Source of the DNA: Sphingomonas sp. 28-63-12
GTDB lineage: Bacteria > Pseudomonadota > Alphaproteobacteria > Sphingomonadales > Sphingomonadaceae
Direction: 5' to 3'
Assembly: GCA_002281535.1 (NCBI GenBank)
Contig: NCGD01000018.1
Coordinates: forward strand, 1-44,564
DNA length: 44,564 nt
Shown here: positions 26,352 to 34,209 of the stretch, in pieces
Layout of the letters: each line of letters begins with the position of its first letter
Position numbering within the stretch: position 1 is the first letter of the stretch
Position numbers and translations under genes: made by a program
Notes under the pieces: model-generated
Databases searched by the model: none
What the model was told of the DNA's origin: nothing
The model's input: the letters and a program-made list of their open reading frames with translations, nothing else

Positions 26352-27122
26352 TCAGGCCAGGGCGGCAGTGATCGCCGCCAGCAACGCGGCCTTGTCACTC
26401 GCCCGGGCAAAGCTGTGCGAGGCAGTGTCGATCAGGATAGGTGCAGCACCATAGCCGAGGCGTCGAGCGGCATCGGCAAAGGCAATGCCTGTGGCGTCGC
26501 CAGTGGCGAGGATTACCCGGGCATCGCGGTGGGCGGCCAGCGTTGTGAAAACCGACTGCTCGAGCGGCGTGGCCTCCAAGCGGCTATGAGCAATTTTAGT
26601 CAAGCCAATCATAAGCTTGGCAATATTAATTCGCCCCGTGAACATTCGCGCCCAGCTGGCCGGATCGCGCAACCGATCGGCATAGCGCGCGCGGATGGCG
26701 GCGGCGGGCGGCAAATCGTCGGCAGGCTCTACGACCCACGGGTTGGCCAGCACCAGCCGGTCGAAGCCGTCGCCGGCGTCGGTCAGCAATGCAGTAGCCG
26801 CATCGCAATTGCCGAAGCCGACCACTCGGTCGATATGCGGTGCAGCAGCCCGGAAGGCGGCGATTGCCGCCATGACGTCAGGTCCGGACGACGTAAATCC
26901 GCCATTTTCGCCCGTGGAATCGCCGATGCCACGCCGATCGAAGCGGAATACAGGCGTGCCGATCGCGGCGAGCTCGGCGGCGAGCAGCGCCATCCCACGA
27001 TGTGCACCGGCGCGGATTTCGTTACCGCCAGAGACGATGAGCAACCCGGTCGTGCCCGCCGCCTCGTCGATCGAACCAACCAGCGTGTCGCCTTCACAGG
27101 GGAACTCGATCAGCCGGCGCAT
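26352..27122 (-). CDS. Exosortase A system-associated hydrolase 1
   Basis: This 256-residue alpha/beta hydrolase has the oxyanion-side pattern IVSGGNEIRAGAHRG, FRFDRRGIGDSTG and a nucleophile elbow GFGNCDAA with Cys106 where a serine is usual. This pattern matches the hydrolase-1 family that accompanies exosortase A loci. Its substrate is unknown; release or transfer of an acyl or polysaccharide-linked group is only a guess. ATG 27122 overlaps the hydrolase 2 stop by 13 bases, and a TTG at 27134 is less likely. It is the last gene of the leftward ACP-hydrolase 2-hydrolase 1 unit. Confidence 0.88.
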   Translation of the reverse strand: MRRLIEFPCEGDTLVGSIDEAAGTTGLLIVSGGNEIRAGAHRGMALLAAELAAIGTPVFRFDRRGIGDSTGENGGFTSSGPDVMAAIAAFRAAAPHIDRVVGFGNCDAATALLTDAGDGFDRLVLANPWVVEPADDLPPAAAIRARYADRLRDPASWARMFTGRINIAKLMIGLTKIAHSRLEATPLEQSVFTTLAAHRDARVILATGDATGIAFADAARRLGYGAAPILIDTASHSFARASDKAALLAAITAALA

Positions 27123-27832
27123 TGGCGCACCCAATCGGCAATATCGGCCGCGAGCAAGGCGGCGAGGGCAGGGTCATTGCCTGGCTCCGAGCGCCGCCAG
27201 AGGGGCGCGCCGGGGAATTTGGCGTCGGCAGCGGCAGGGTCGCTCTCAAGGCGGACGATGCGAAGAACGCCGCCGTCGATGGGGCTGACGGCTTCCAGAT
27301 CGGCCAACAGCAGGGGGTTGATCAGGTTGCCGGCGATCTCGACGGCGGGATCGGGCGCACCGTCGGGCAGGTCGCCGTCCAGATACCAGCAGGCCGGAAG
27401 GGTTACCGACAGGCCGAGTTGAGCCTGCTTGGCGCGGGTAAGGTCCTTCAGCAGCGCCGGTCCGTCATGTGGCGACAGATACCAACGCCCAGCCACGATC
27501 GCAAAACTGTCGAGCATCGCCCCGCTGCGAATAGCGGCGATATAGGCCTTGCGCTCGTGACCGATATGGTCAGCCAATGATTCCACATACTCGCGCAGCG
27601 AGAAAATCGTCACGGCCTCTGTCGGTAGCAGGCTCTCGCCCTGGCCCGGCAGATCAGGGAGCACACTCGCCACGCCAAGGTCCGCAAGTGCCCGGCATAT
27701 GGTCACCGCAAAGGTCCGCGTGCGGTTATGCTCCTCGAATAGCGGGAGCAGCATCATCACGACCGGGCCGGTATCGGGGCCGAAGCGCAGCATCGCCTCG
27801 CGGCCGCCTGCCCAGTCGTAATGATCGATCAC
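27110..27832 (-). CDS. Exosortase A system-associated hydrolase 2
   Basis: This 240-residue alpha/beta-hydrolase-like protein has MLLPLFEEHNRTRTFAVTICRALADLGV, then LPDLPGQGES, the pattern I recognise for the hydrolase-2 family of exosortase A loci. The expected nucleophile elbow is weak: AAIRSGAM around Ser103 lacks the first glycine, so catalysis by the classic triad is doubtful. The GTG start overlaps the ACP stop as GTGA, and the 3' end overlaps hydrolase 1. It is therefore translationally coupled to both. The function is not established. Confidence 0.86.
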   Translation of the reverse strand: MIDHYDWAGGREAMLRFGPDTGPVVMMLLPLFEEHNRTRTFAVTICRALADLGVASVLPDLPGQGESLLPTEAVTIFSLREYVESLADHIGHERKAYIAAIRSGAMLDSFAIVAGRWYLSPHDGPALLKDLTRAKQAQLGLSVTLPACWYLDGDLPDGAPDPAVEIAGNLINPLLLADLEAVSPIDGGVLRIVRLESDPAAADAKFPGAPLWRRSEPGNDPALAALLAADIADWVRQCAG

Positions 27833-28092
27833 ATGAGGACCCGTTCGGAAGCAAAGCGGGTCAGTGCGCCGAAGGTCGCCAGCATTTCGCCATCGACCTC
27901 GTCATCCTCGATCAGAATGCCCAGCCGGTCCTCCAGTTCGGTCAGTACGCCGGCAACCGCGAGCGAATCGAATTCGGGCAATGCACCGAACAGCGGCGTG
28001 TCATCGGTAAAGCCCGCTATCCGCTCATCACTGATCGCCAGCACGTCGCGTAGGACCGCGCGGACCGTCGCTTCAACCTCGGCTTCACCCAT
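27829..28092 (-). CDS. Acyl carrier protein of the exosortase A locus
   Basis: This 87-residue acidic protein has the four-helix carrier-protein plan. The phosphopantetheine attachment motif DSLAV has Ser43, preceded by TPLFGALPEF and followed by LEDRLGI and DDEVDGEMLATFGAL. It should carry an acyl or aminoacyl thioester after 4'-phosphopantetheinylation. ATG 28092 is preferred; a TTG at 28116 would add eight residues without a ribosome site. It is the first gene of the leftward unit with the two hydrolases and is divergent from the acyl-CoA ligase that may load it. Confidence 0.9.
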   Translation of the reverse strand: MGEAEVEATVRAVLRDVLAISDERIAGFTDDTPLFGALPEFDSLAVAGVLTELEDRLGILIEDDEVDGEMLATFGALTRFASERVLM

Positions 28093-28158
28093 TCGACCCA
28101 ACTGGACCACCCTCAAGCTGTTTCTGCTGAGCGAGGCCGTTAGAGAATTGCCGCGCGC

Positions 28159-28199
28159 CTGCCAAGCTCTGCACCCGTCGAACGTCGCCCCCTTGGCAG
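28159..28199. promoter_or_regulatory. Inverted repeat CTGCCAAG-N25-CTTGGCAG between divergent units
   Basis: CTGCCAAG (28159-28166) and CTTGGCAG (28192-28199) form a perfect 8-bp dyad separated by 25 bases. The pair lies in the 133-bp gap between the ACP and ligase starts. A spaced dyad here could be an operator serving both directions or a weak RNA stem. No regulator gene is nearby to support a binding protein. Confidence 0.35.
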
Positions 28200-28225
28200 C
28201 GCAGCCCGAGCCGGTATCAAGGGGT

Positions 28226-29734
28226 ATGATCCCGCTCGACCCAGTGCCCCGACCGATCGATCACCTGCCTGGTCGCGGCGACCCGACGGCGCTGGCGATC
28301 GCCGATCGCGGTGGCACGCTCGATTTCGCCGGCCTTGAGCGCGCTGTCGGAGAGATGGCGGCATTCCTCGCCGGGCAGGGACTGGCTCCGGGCGACAGGG
28401 TGGCGAGCTGGCTCTCCAAGACGCGCGCCGCCTGCCTCCTGCCGCTGGCCGCACCGCGCGCTGGGCTGGTCCATGTGCCAATCAATCCGCTGCTCAAGCA
28501 CGCTCAGGTTGCGCATATCCTTGCCGATAGCGGGGCCGCGCTCCTAATCACGCAGCCCGCGCGGGCGGCGACGCTCGCGCCGGGCGATGTGCCACCGTCC
28601 TGTCGTCAGATACTGGATGAGGCGCTCATCTCAACCGACGTCAGGCGGCCAAGTTCGGCCGACCCGCAGGCACTGGCGGCGATCCTCTACACCTCGGGAT
28701 CGACCGGACGCCCGAAGGGGGTGATGCTCAGCCATGCCAATTTGTGGCTCGGCGCGGTCAGCGTAGCGCATTATTTGCGGATAATGCCCGATGATCGGAC
28801 CTTGTGCGTGCTGCCGTTTAGCTTCGATTACGGGCAGAATCAGTTGCTCTCGAGCTGGGCCGCCGGCGCAAGCGTGATCCCGCTGGATTATCTCACGCCA
28901 CGTGACGTCATGAAGGCGATCGATCGCTTCGGCGCGACGACGTTGGCGGGGGTGCCGCCGCTTTGGGCGCAATTGCTCGAAGTCGTTTGGCCGGCAGCGA
29001 CCGCACATGCGGTGAAGCGCCTGACCAATTCGGGTGGGGCTTTGACGGTGCGGATGGTCCGGGCCTTGCGCGAGCGGTTTCCGGCGGCCGATCTCTATCC
29101 GATGTATGGCATTACCGAGGCGTTCCGATCGACTTATCTCGATCCGGCGTTGGTCGATGACCATCCCGAATCGATGGGCCGGGCAATCCCGTTTGCCGAG
29201 GTGATGGCGGTGCGCGCCGATGGCCATCGTGCGGCACCGGGCGAGCCCGGGGAACTCGTTCATGCCGGCCCGCTGGTCTCGATGGGCTATTGGCGCGATG
29301 AGGCACGCATGGCCGAGCGGTTCCGCCCCGCGCCCGATTATTTCACGATGCAGGGAACGGCGGTGTTCTCGGGCGATCAGGTGATCGAGGGCAAGGACGG
29401 GTTATTCCGCTTTGTCGGACGTGAGGACGAGATGATCAAATCGGCAGGCAACCGGATCAGCCCCACCGAGATTGAGGAAGTGGTGCTGGCGGGGGCGGAG
29501 GTGGCAGAAGCCGTGGCGATCGGCGTCGCTGATGACAGGCTCGGCCAGGTCATTCACGTGGTGGCACGCGCCAATGGGCCGGCAGCGATAGCCGAGCAGG
29601 CCTTGCGCGCCAGGCTGCGGCGTGATCTGCCTAATTTCATGCAGCCGGCTCATTATCATTGGCGCGATGCTTTGCCGCGCAATGCCAACGGCAAGCTGGA
29701 CCGGGCGTTGCTCAAGCGCGAGACAATGGCATGA
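28226..29734 (+). CDS. Exosortase A-associated acyl-CoA ligase (AMP-forming)
   Basis: This 502-residue member of the ANL adenylating superfamily activates a carboxylate with ATP and passes it to CoA or a carrier. The P-loop YTSGSTGRPKG starts at residue 155. Also present are MYGITEAF (about 293-300), GLFRFVGREDEMIKSAGNRISPTEIEEV (hinge and second-domain motif) and the C-terminal catalytic lysine motif NGKLDRALLKRE. ATG 28226 has AAGGGG only one base upstream, so the start is not secure. The frame is open back to 27821, but that overlaps the ACP gene antisense. Its stop overlaps the decarboxylase start as ATGA. The likely thioester acceptor is the divergent ACP. Confidence 0.9.
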   Translation: MIPLDPVPRPIDHLPGRGDPTALAIADRGGTLDFAGLERAVGEMAAFLAGQGLAPGDRVASWLSKTRAACLLPLAAPRAGLVHVPINPLLKHAQVAHILADSGAALLITQPARAATLAPGDVPPSCRQILDEALISTDVRRPSSADPQALAAILYTSGSTGRPKGVMLSHANLWLGAVSVAHYLRIMPDDRTLCVLPFSFDYGQNQLLSSWAAGASVIPLDYLTPRDVMKAIDRFGATTLAGVPPLWAQLLEVVWPAATAHAVKRLTNSGGALTVRMVRALRERFPAADLYPMYGITEAFRSTYLDPALVDDHPESMGRAIPFAEVMAVRADGHRAAPGEPGELVHAGPLVSMGYWRDEARMAERFRPAPDYFTMQGTAVFSGDQVIEGKDGLFRFVGREDEMIKSAGNRISPTEIEEVVLAGAEVAEAVAIGVADDRLGQVIHVVARANGPAAIAEQALRARLRRDLPNFMQPAHYHWRDALPRNANGKLDRALLKRETMA

Positions 29735-30990
29735 AACCGATGGGGCCAATTCCGCAGGCCTTCGCAGCCCAGACCGGCATGCTCGTCATTGCTGGCAAAA
29801 CCGTCGAACAATGGGCTGATATTGCTGGCGATACGCCGTTTTTCATCTATGATTTCGCGATGGTCGCGGCGCGCATTACCCGATTGCGGGCGGCGTTGCC
29901 CGTTGGCGTCGGCATTCACTATGCCGTCAAGGCGAACCCGTTTGCCCCTCTGATACGGGCGATCGCGCCGATGATCGATGGGCTCGATATCGCTTCTGCG
30001 GGGGAATTGAGCCTGGTCTCCACGGAAGCGCCGGGCAAGCCGGTCAGTTTCGCCGGCCCCGGCAAGCGCGATGACGAATTGGCGGCGGCGATCAGCGCTG
30101 GGGTAACGATCAATCTGGAATCCGAAGGAGAAACCCGGCGCGCGCTGGCGATTGGCGAGAAGTTGGGTGTTGCACCCAGGCTCGCGGTGCGGGTCAATCC
30201 GTCGTTCGAACTGCGCGGATCTGGCATGCGAATGGGCGGACGTGCCTCTCCCTTCGGGGTCGATGCCGAGGCGGTGCCGGGGCTGGTGGCGATGATTATC
30301 GCTAACGGGGCCGAATGGCGCGGCTTGCATATCTTTGCCGGATCGCAGACGTTGAACACTGGCGCGATCATCGAGATGCAGGCGGCAACCTTGGCTTTGG
30401 CCGGCGAACTGGCCGACTCGATTGGCGCGGCGCCACCGCTCGTCAATCTCGGCGGTGGTTTTGGCATTCCCTATTTTCCCGGTGACGAGCCAGTCGATGT
30501 GGAGGCGATCGGCATCGCACTGAATGACGGCCTGGCGTCAAAATCCAACGCGCTCGCGCAGACGAGCTTTGTTGTCGAGCTCGGTCGCTGGCTGGTTGGT
30601 GATTGCGGCGTCTATCTGACCCGCGTGGTTGACCGCAAGGTCAGCCGCGGCGAGACGTTTCTGATCACCGATGGCGGGCTGCACCATCAATTGGCGGCGA
30701 GCGGCAATTTCGGTACCGTCGTCAAGCGCAACTACCCGGTCGCCGTCGCTGGCCTGATGGGCGCGACCGCGGTCGAAACGGCAACGATCGTTGGCTGCCT
30801 GTGCACGCCGCTGGACCGGCTCGCCGATCAGGTCGAGCTGCCGGTTGCGACCGCGGGTGATCTTATCGCGATCTTCATGGCTGGCGCTTACGGCCTGTCG
30901 GCAAGCCCAACCGCCTTTCTCGGCCATGCCCTGCCAACCGAGCTTCTGGCGGGCCTAAGAGACAATCCTAACGCTATCTTCACCTCTTGA
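29731..30990 (+). CDS. Exosortase A-associated PLP-dependent decarboxylase (DAP/ornithine decarboxylase fold)
   Basis: This 419-residue protein has the fold type III decarboxylase pattern. The PLP lysine K67 is in IHYAVKANPF. LDIASAGEL, a Gly-rich NLGGGFGIPYFPGDE phosphate-binding loop and the C-terminal dimer-site cysteine region GCLCTPLD follow. It resembles diaminopimelate decarboxylase but belongs to the group linked to exosortase A. It probably removes CO2 from an amino acid made or held by the neighbouring ligase/ACP system; the substrate is unknown. It overlaps the ligase gene by four bases. A 78-bp gap follows, larger than others in the locus. Confidence 0.9.
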   Translation: MKPMGPIPQAFAAQTGMLVIAGKTVEQWADIAGDTPFFIYDFAMVAARITRLRAALPVGVGIHYAVKANPFAPLIRAIAPMIDGLDIASAGELSLVSTEAPGKPVSFAGPGKRDDELAAAISAGVTINLESEGETRRALAIGEKLGVAPRLAVRVNPSFELRGSGMRMGGRASPFGVDAEAVPGLVAMIIANGAEWRGLHIFAGSQTLNTGAIIEMQAATLALAGELADSIGAAPPLVNLGGGFGIPYFPGDEPVDVEAIGIALNDGLASKSNALAQTSFVVELGRWLVGDCGVYLTRVVDRKVSRGETFLITDGGLHHQLAASGNFGTVVKRNYPVAVAGLMGATAVETATIVGCLCTPLDRLADQVELPVATAGDLIAIFMAGAYGLSASPTAFLGHALPTELLAGLRDNPNAIFTS

Positions 30991-31001
30991 ACCGATATCA
31001 C

Positions 31002-31017
31002 TGGCCATAGCTTTGTG
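31002..31017 (+). promoter_or_regulatory. Sigma-54-like -24/-12 element before the export gene
   Basis: TGGCCATAGCTTTGTG matches the -24/-12 pattern TGGCACG-N4-TTGCW with correct spacing (GG at 31003-31004, G at 31015) but has T instead of the usual C after the second G. It lies 12 bases past the decarboxylase stop and about 40 bases before the export gene's Shine-Dalgarno, a sensible promoter position. A tentative call. Confidence 0.3.
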
Positions 31018-31068
31018 TGAAGCCGGATGACGTCACCGGCCCTCGCGCGCCAGCCGGAGGGTCAAGTG

Positions 31069-31713
31069 ATGCGTTTGCAGCAGTTTTCCAGGGTATTTGG
31101 CGGTCCAATTGCGGCTGCGGCATTGGTGTCGGGGTGCATCCCTGGCGGCGGTCGCCCGGAATTGCCCGCAGCTGCCTTTGTCACCTCGCAGGAGCAGCCC
31201 GGCGAGGAATATGTGATCGGGCCCCTCGATCAGCTCAACATCTTCGTGTGGCGCAACCCCGAGCTGTCGGCGAAAGTCCAGGTGCGCCCCGATGGCCGTA
31301 TCACCACGCCGCTGATCAGCGACATGCCCGCCGTCGGCAAGACGCCGGCGATGCTCGCCGATGATATGAAGATCGCGCTGGGCGAATATATCAAGGACCC
31401 GATCGTCTCGGTGATCGTCGAAAATTTCTCTGGCACCTTCAGCCAGCAGGTCCGCATCGTCGGTGCGACCGAAAAGCCCGCCTCGCTGCCGTATCGCGCC
31501 AATATGACGCTGCTCGACGCGATGATCGCGGTCGGCGGGCTAAGTGAATATGCTGCCGGCAACAAGGCCCGGCTGATCCGTTACGATCGCAATACCGGCC
31601 GCCAGACCGAGTTTTCGCTGCGGCTCTCCAGCCTGCTCAAGAACGGCGATTCCTCCGCCAATGTGAAGCTGCAACCCGGCGACGTGATCATCATCCCGGA
31701 AAGCATGTTTTGA
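31069..31713 (+). CDS. Polysaccharide export lipoprotein (Wza-like), XrtA-associated
   Basis: This 214-residue protein starts at ATG 31069 with GGAGG at 31056-31060. A lipoprotein signal ends in LVSGC (Cys23). The polysaccharide-export domain follows (about 45-125, EYVIGPLDQLNIFVWRNPEL, VRPDGRITTPL, YIKDPIVSVIVENFSG). An SLBB-type domain (about 128-190, VRIVGATEKPASLPYRANMTLLDAMIAVGG) and the end LQPGDVIIIPESMF complete it. It forms the outer-membrane or periplasmic part of the polysaccharide exit channel. It is the first gene of a rightward run of tightly coupled EPS genes, and the chain-length gene starts 10 bases after its stop. An upstream GTG frame at 31027 would spoil the signal peptide. 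Confidence 0.95.
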   Translation: MRLQQFSRVFGGPIAAAALVSGCIPGGGRPELPAAAFVTSQEQPGEEYVIGPLDQLNIFVWRNPELSAKVQVRPDGRITTPLISDMPAVGKTPAMLADDMKIALGEYIKDPIVSVIVENFSGTFSQQVRIVGATEKPASLPYRANMTLLDAMIAVGGLSEYAAGNKARLIRYDRNTGRQTEFSLRLSSLLKNGDSSANVKLQPGDVIIIPESMF

Positions 31714-31723
31714 GGGCGATGGC

Positions 31724-33235
31724 ATGAATGGCCTTTACGACGAAGTGCGGGTTGCACTGCACGGCATCTGGGCCCGGCGCTGGCTTGCACTGGCGGTGGC
31801 ATGGGCCGTTTGCGTGCTCGGCTGGCTGTTCGTGGCGCAAATTCCAAACAGCTATTTGTCGCGGGCGCGCATTTCAGTGCAGATGCAGTCGATCCTGCCC
31901 AGCAAGATCGGCATCACTGCCGATGAACAGGCCAAGGATGTCGATCGCGTCCGGCAGACGCTGACCTCTGCGGTCAATCTGTCAAAGGTCGTTCGCGGCA
32001 CCGATCTCGCCGCAAGCGTCGCCAACGATCGCGATGTCGCCGACCGAGTGGCCGCGCTACAGGCCGCAATCAAGATCACCGCCCAACAGGACAATTTGTT
32101 CGAAATCACCGCAAACTCGACGAGCCCCAAGCTTGCGCGCCAGATTGTCCAAAAATTGATCGACATTTTCGTCGAGGAAAATCTCGCCGGCAATCGCGAC
32201 GAAACCAGCCAGACGCTGCAGTTTCTCGACGGCCAACTCGCCCAGCGCCAGAAGCAGCTGCAGGACAGCGAGGCCAAACGCGCCGATTTCCAGAATCGCT
32301 ATCTTGGTGCGCTACCCGGCAGCGGCACACTTAACGACCGGATTGGCACGGCCCGTAGCCAGATGGCACAGGTCGATGGGGACCTTGCCGCGGCGCAGAG
32401 CGGGCTGGCGGCGATCACGGGTCAGATGGCGGGCGTTGCCCCCAATCTTGCTGGAGTCGGCGGCGGTGCGGCCGGACCGGCCCGCGCGCGTGTTGCCGCT
32501 ATTCAGGGACAGCTCGCCGAAGCACGCGGGCGCGGCTTCACAGAATCGCATCCCGATGTTGTCGCGCTCAAGAGCCAGCTCGCCCAGGCACAGGGCGCGG
32601 CGCGCGCGGAACCACTGAGCACGGTCGGGGCGGGGGCGACCAACCCCACCTATCTGTCGCTGCAATCGCTGAAGGCCGACAAACAGGCGCAGGTCGCCGC
32701 GCTGACCGCGCGCAAGGCACAACTGCAAAATGACCTCGATCAACTCCAGTCAAAGCTGAACGGTGATCCAGGGGTTGCCGCCGAACAGGCGCAGCTGGAG
32801 CGCGACTATCAGGTGCTCAAGGATCAATATGACAAATTGCTGGGCGATCGCGAGGACATCAAGCTGCGTGGTCAGGTCCAGAACCAGACCGATGCGATCA
32901 AGTTCAGCGTGATCGATCCCCCAACCGCCCCACGCGCGCCGACCGCCCCCAACCGGCCCTTGCTGCTGACCGGCGTGCTCATTGCTGGGCTTGGCGCAGG
33001 GATTGGCGCTGCCTTCGTCTTTGGCCATTTACGCACGACTTTTCCGACCGCGAGCCGGCTGGAGCGCGCAACCGGAATGCCAGTGATCGGGTCGATCGGC
33101 GAAATGGTGACCGATGCGCAGCGCGCGATCCGTGCCAAGCGCTTAACCTATTTTGCTGGCGGAGCAGGTGGCCTTGCCGTCGCCTACGTTGCGCTCATCG
33201 GCGTTGAATTCCTGCAGCGGGGGCTAGCGGCATGA
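31724..33235 (+). CDS. XrtA-associated chain-length determinant (Wzz/GNVR family)
   Basis: This 503-residue inner-membrane protein has an N-terminal helix at about residues 16-38 (LALAVAWAVCVLGWLFVAQIP). A periplasmic Wzz domain and a long coiled coil (about 165-370, rich in Gln/Ala/Leu heptads such as QLAQRQKQLQDSEAKR) follow. The Pro-rich PPTAPRAPTAPNRP motif precedes a second helix (about 410-430), with an extra helix near the C-terminus. It sets polysaccharide length with the partner kinase. It overlaps the kinase gene by four bases, the split Wzz/kinase arrangement. Confidence 0.94.
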   Translation: MNGLYDEVRVALHGIWARRWLALAVAWAVCVLGWLFVAQIPNSYLSRARISVQMQSILPSKIGITADEQAKDVDRVRQTLTSAVNLSKVVRGTDLAASVANDRDVADRVAALQAAIKITAQQDNLFEITANSTSPKLARQIVQKLIDIFVEENLAGNRDETSQTLQFLDGQLAQRQKQLQDSEAKRADFQNRYLGALPGSGTLNDRIGTARSQMAQVDGDLAAAQSGLAAITGQMAGVAPNLAGVGGGAAGPARARVAAIQGQLAEARGRGFTESHPDVVALKSQLAQAQGAARAEPLSTVGAGATNPTYLSLQSLKADKQAQVAALTARKAQLQNDLDQLQSKLNGDPGVAAEQAQLERDYQVLKDQYDKLLGDREDIKLRGQVQNQTDAIKFSVIDPPTAPRAPTAPNRPLLLTGVLIAGLGAGIGAAFVFGHLRTTFPTASRLERATGMPVIGSIGEMVTDAQRAIRAKRLTYFAGGAGGLAVAYVALIGVEFLQRGLAA

Positions 33236-34209
33236 GCGAAATGCGTCCCATTCGAGCCGGTGGCTCGCTGCTGGAGCGTGCAGCCGCGGTTTATGACTTT
33301 CAGGCGGAATTTCGCAGCATCACGACGACGGCACCGGCACCGGCATCACCTGCTGCCGTGGTCGATGCGGCGCCTCTGCCATTAAACCTGCCGATTGCCG
33401 CTCCGGATGAAGCCCCCGGCATCGCCGAGATGGCGCCCCAACGCGACGCGCCGCCGGCACCGCTGCCGCGGCGGCATGACGGGGTGATCGACCGAGCCTT
33501 GCTGGCGGCCCAGGGTCTGCTCATTCCCGGCGCTGCGATTGGTGTTCTGGCCGAAGAATTCCGTCTCGTGAAGCGTCAACTGCTGTTGACGGCCCGTGCC
33601 GTCAATGCGGCCGAGGGCGATCGCTCGCGCACCATCCTAGTGTGCTCGGCCAATCCCAATGAGGGCAAGACCTATTGTTCGCTCAATCTTGCGCTGTCGA
33701 TGGCGGCCGAGCGCGAGACCGAAGTGTTGCTCGTCGATGCAGACTTTGCCAAGCCCGATGTGATGGCCCGTCTCGGGCTGGCGGAAGGCCCCGGTCTGCT
33801 CGACGCGCTCGCCAACCCGGCGATCGATGTCGAAGCCTGTATCGTCAGGACCAATGTGCCGCAGCTCAGCCTGCTGCCGGCCGGCAGCAAGAGCAACCTT
33901 GATACAGAACTGCTCGCCAGTGACCGCACGCCCGCCTTGCTGCAGCAGTTGCTCGATGCCGATCCCCGGCGAATCGTGATTTTCGATTCACCCCCTGCTC
34001 TGGCGGCGTCCCCAGCGGCAACGCTTGCGCTCCATGTCGGCCAGATCATGATGGTCGTCCGGGCCGACAAGACCAGCGAAGGCGATCTGCGTGAGGCGGT
34101 CGGGCTGCTCGATGGCTGCGCGCATATCCAGCTCGTGCTCAATGCAGTTTCCTACGCGCCCGGGGGGCGCCGTTTCGGCAGCTATTATGGCTTGGAGGAG
34201 CCCCAATGA
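33232..34209 (+). CDS. XrtA-associated tyrosine-kinase-like ATPase (BY-kinase, CpsD/CapB type)
   Basis: This 325-residue cytoplasmic P-loop ATPase has an Ala/Pro-rich N-terminus (~1-85). The kinase domain contains Walker A ANPNEGKT (K146), Walker A' LLVDADFAKPDV (D169, D171) and Walker B VIFDSPPAL (D252). It should form a ring with the chain-length protein and control polymer length. The C-terminus GRRFGSYYGLEEPQ contains only two tyrosines rather than the tyrosine cluster of Wzc/CapB, so classic tail autophosphorylation may be reduced. Overlaps of four bases on both sides indicate coupling. Confidence 0.92.
   Translation: MSEMRPIRAGGSLLERAAAVYDFQAEFRSITTTAPAPASPAAVVDAAPLPLNLPIAAPDEAPGIAEMAPQRDAPPAPLPRRHDGVIDRALLAAQGLLIPGAAIGVLAEEFRLVKRQLLLTARAVNAAEGDRSRTILVCSANPNEGKTYCSLNLALSMAAERETEVLLVDADFAKPDVMARLGLAEGPGLLDALANPAIDVEACIVRTNVPQLSLLPAGSKSNLDTELLASDRTPALLQQLLDADPRRIVIFDSPPALAASPAATLALHVGQIMMVVRADKTSEGDLREAVGLLDGCAHIQLVLNAVSYAPGGRRFGSYYGLEEPQ

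Noticed and set aside
26415-27422. 335-residue plus-strand frame over the two hydrolases
   Set aside because: Antisense to two overlapping hydrolase genes with recognisable family motifs; it has no motif of its own.
28191-28210. Second sigma-54-like site before the acyl-CoA ligase (TTGGCAG...)
   Set aside because: At the required distance after GG the bases are CG, not GC, so the -12 element is missing.
27821-28225. N-terminal extension of the acyl-CoA ligase frame
   Set aside because: The extension is Ser/Arg/Pro-rich, fully antisense to the ACP gene, and the ANL family begins near the ATG at 28226.
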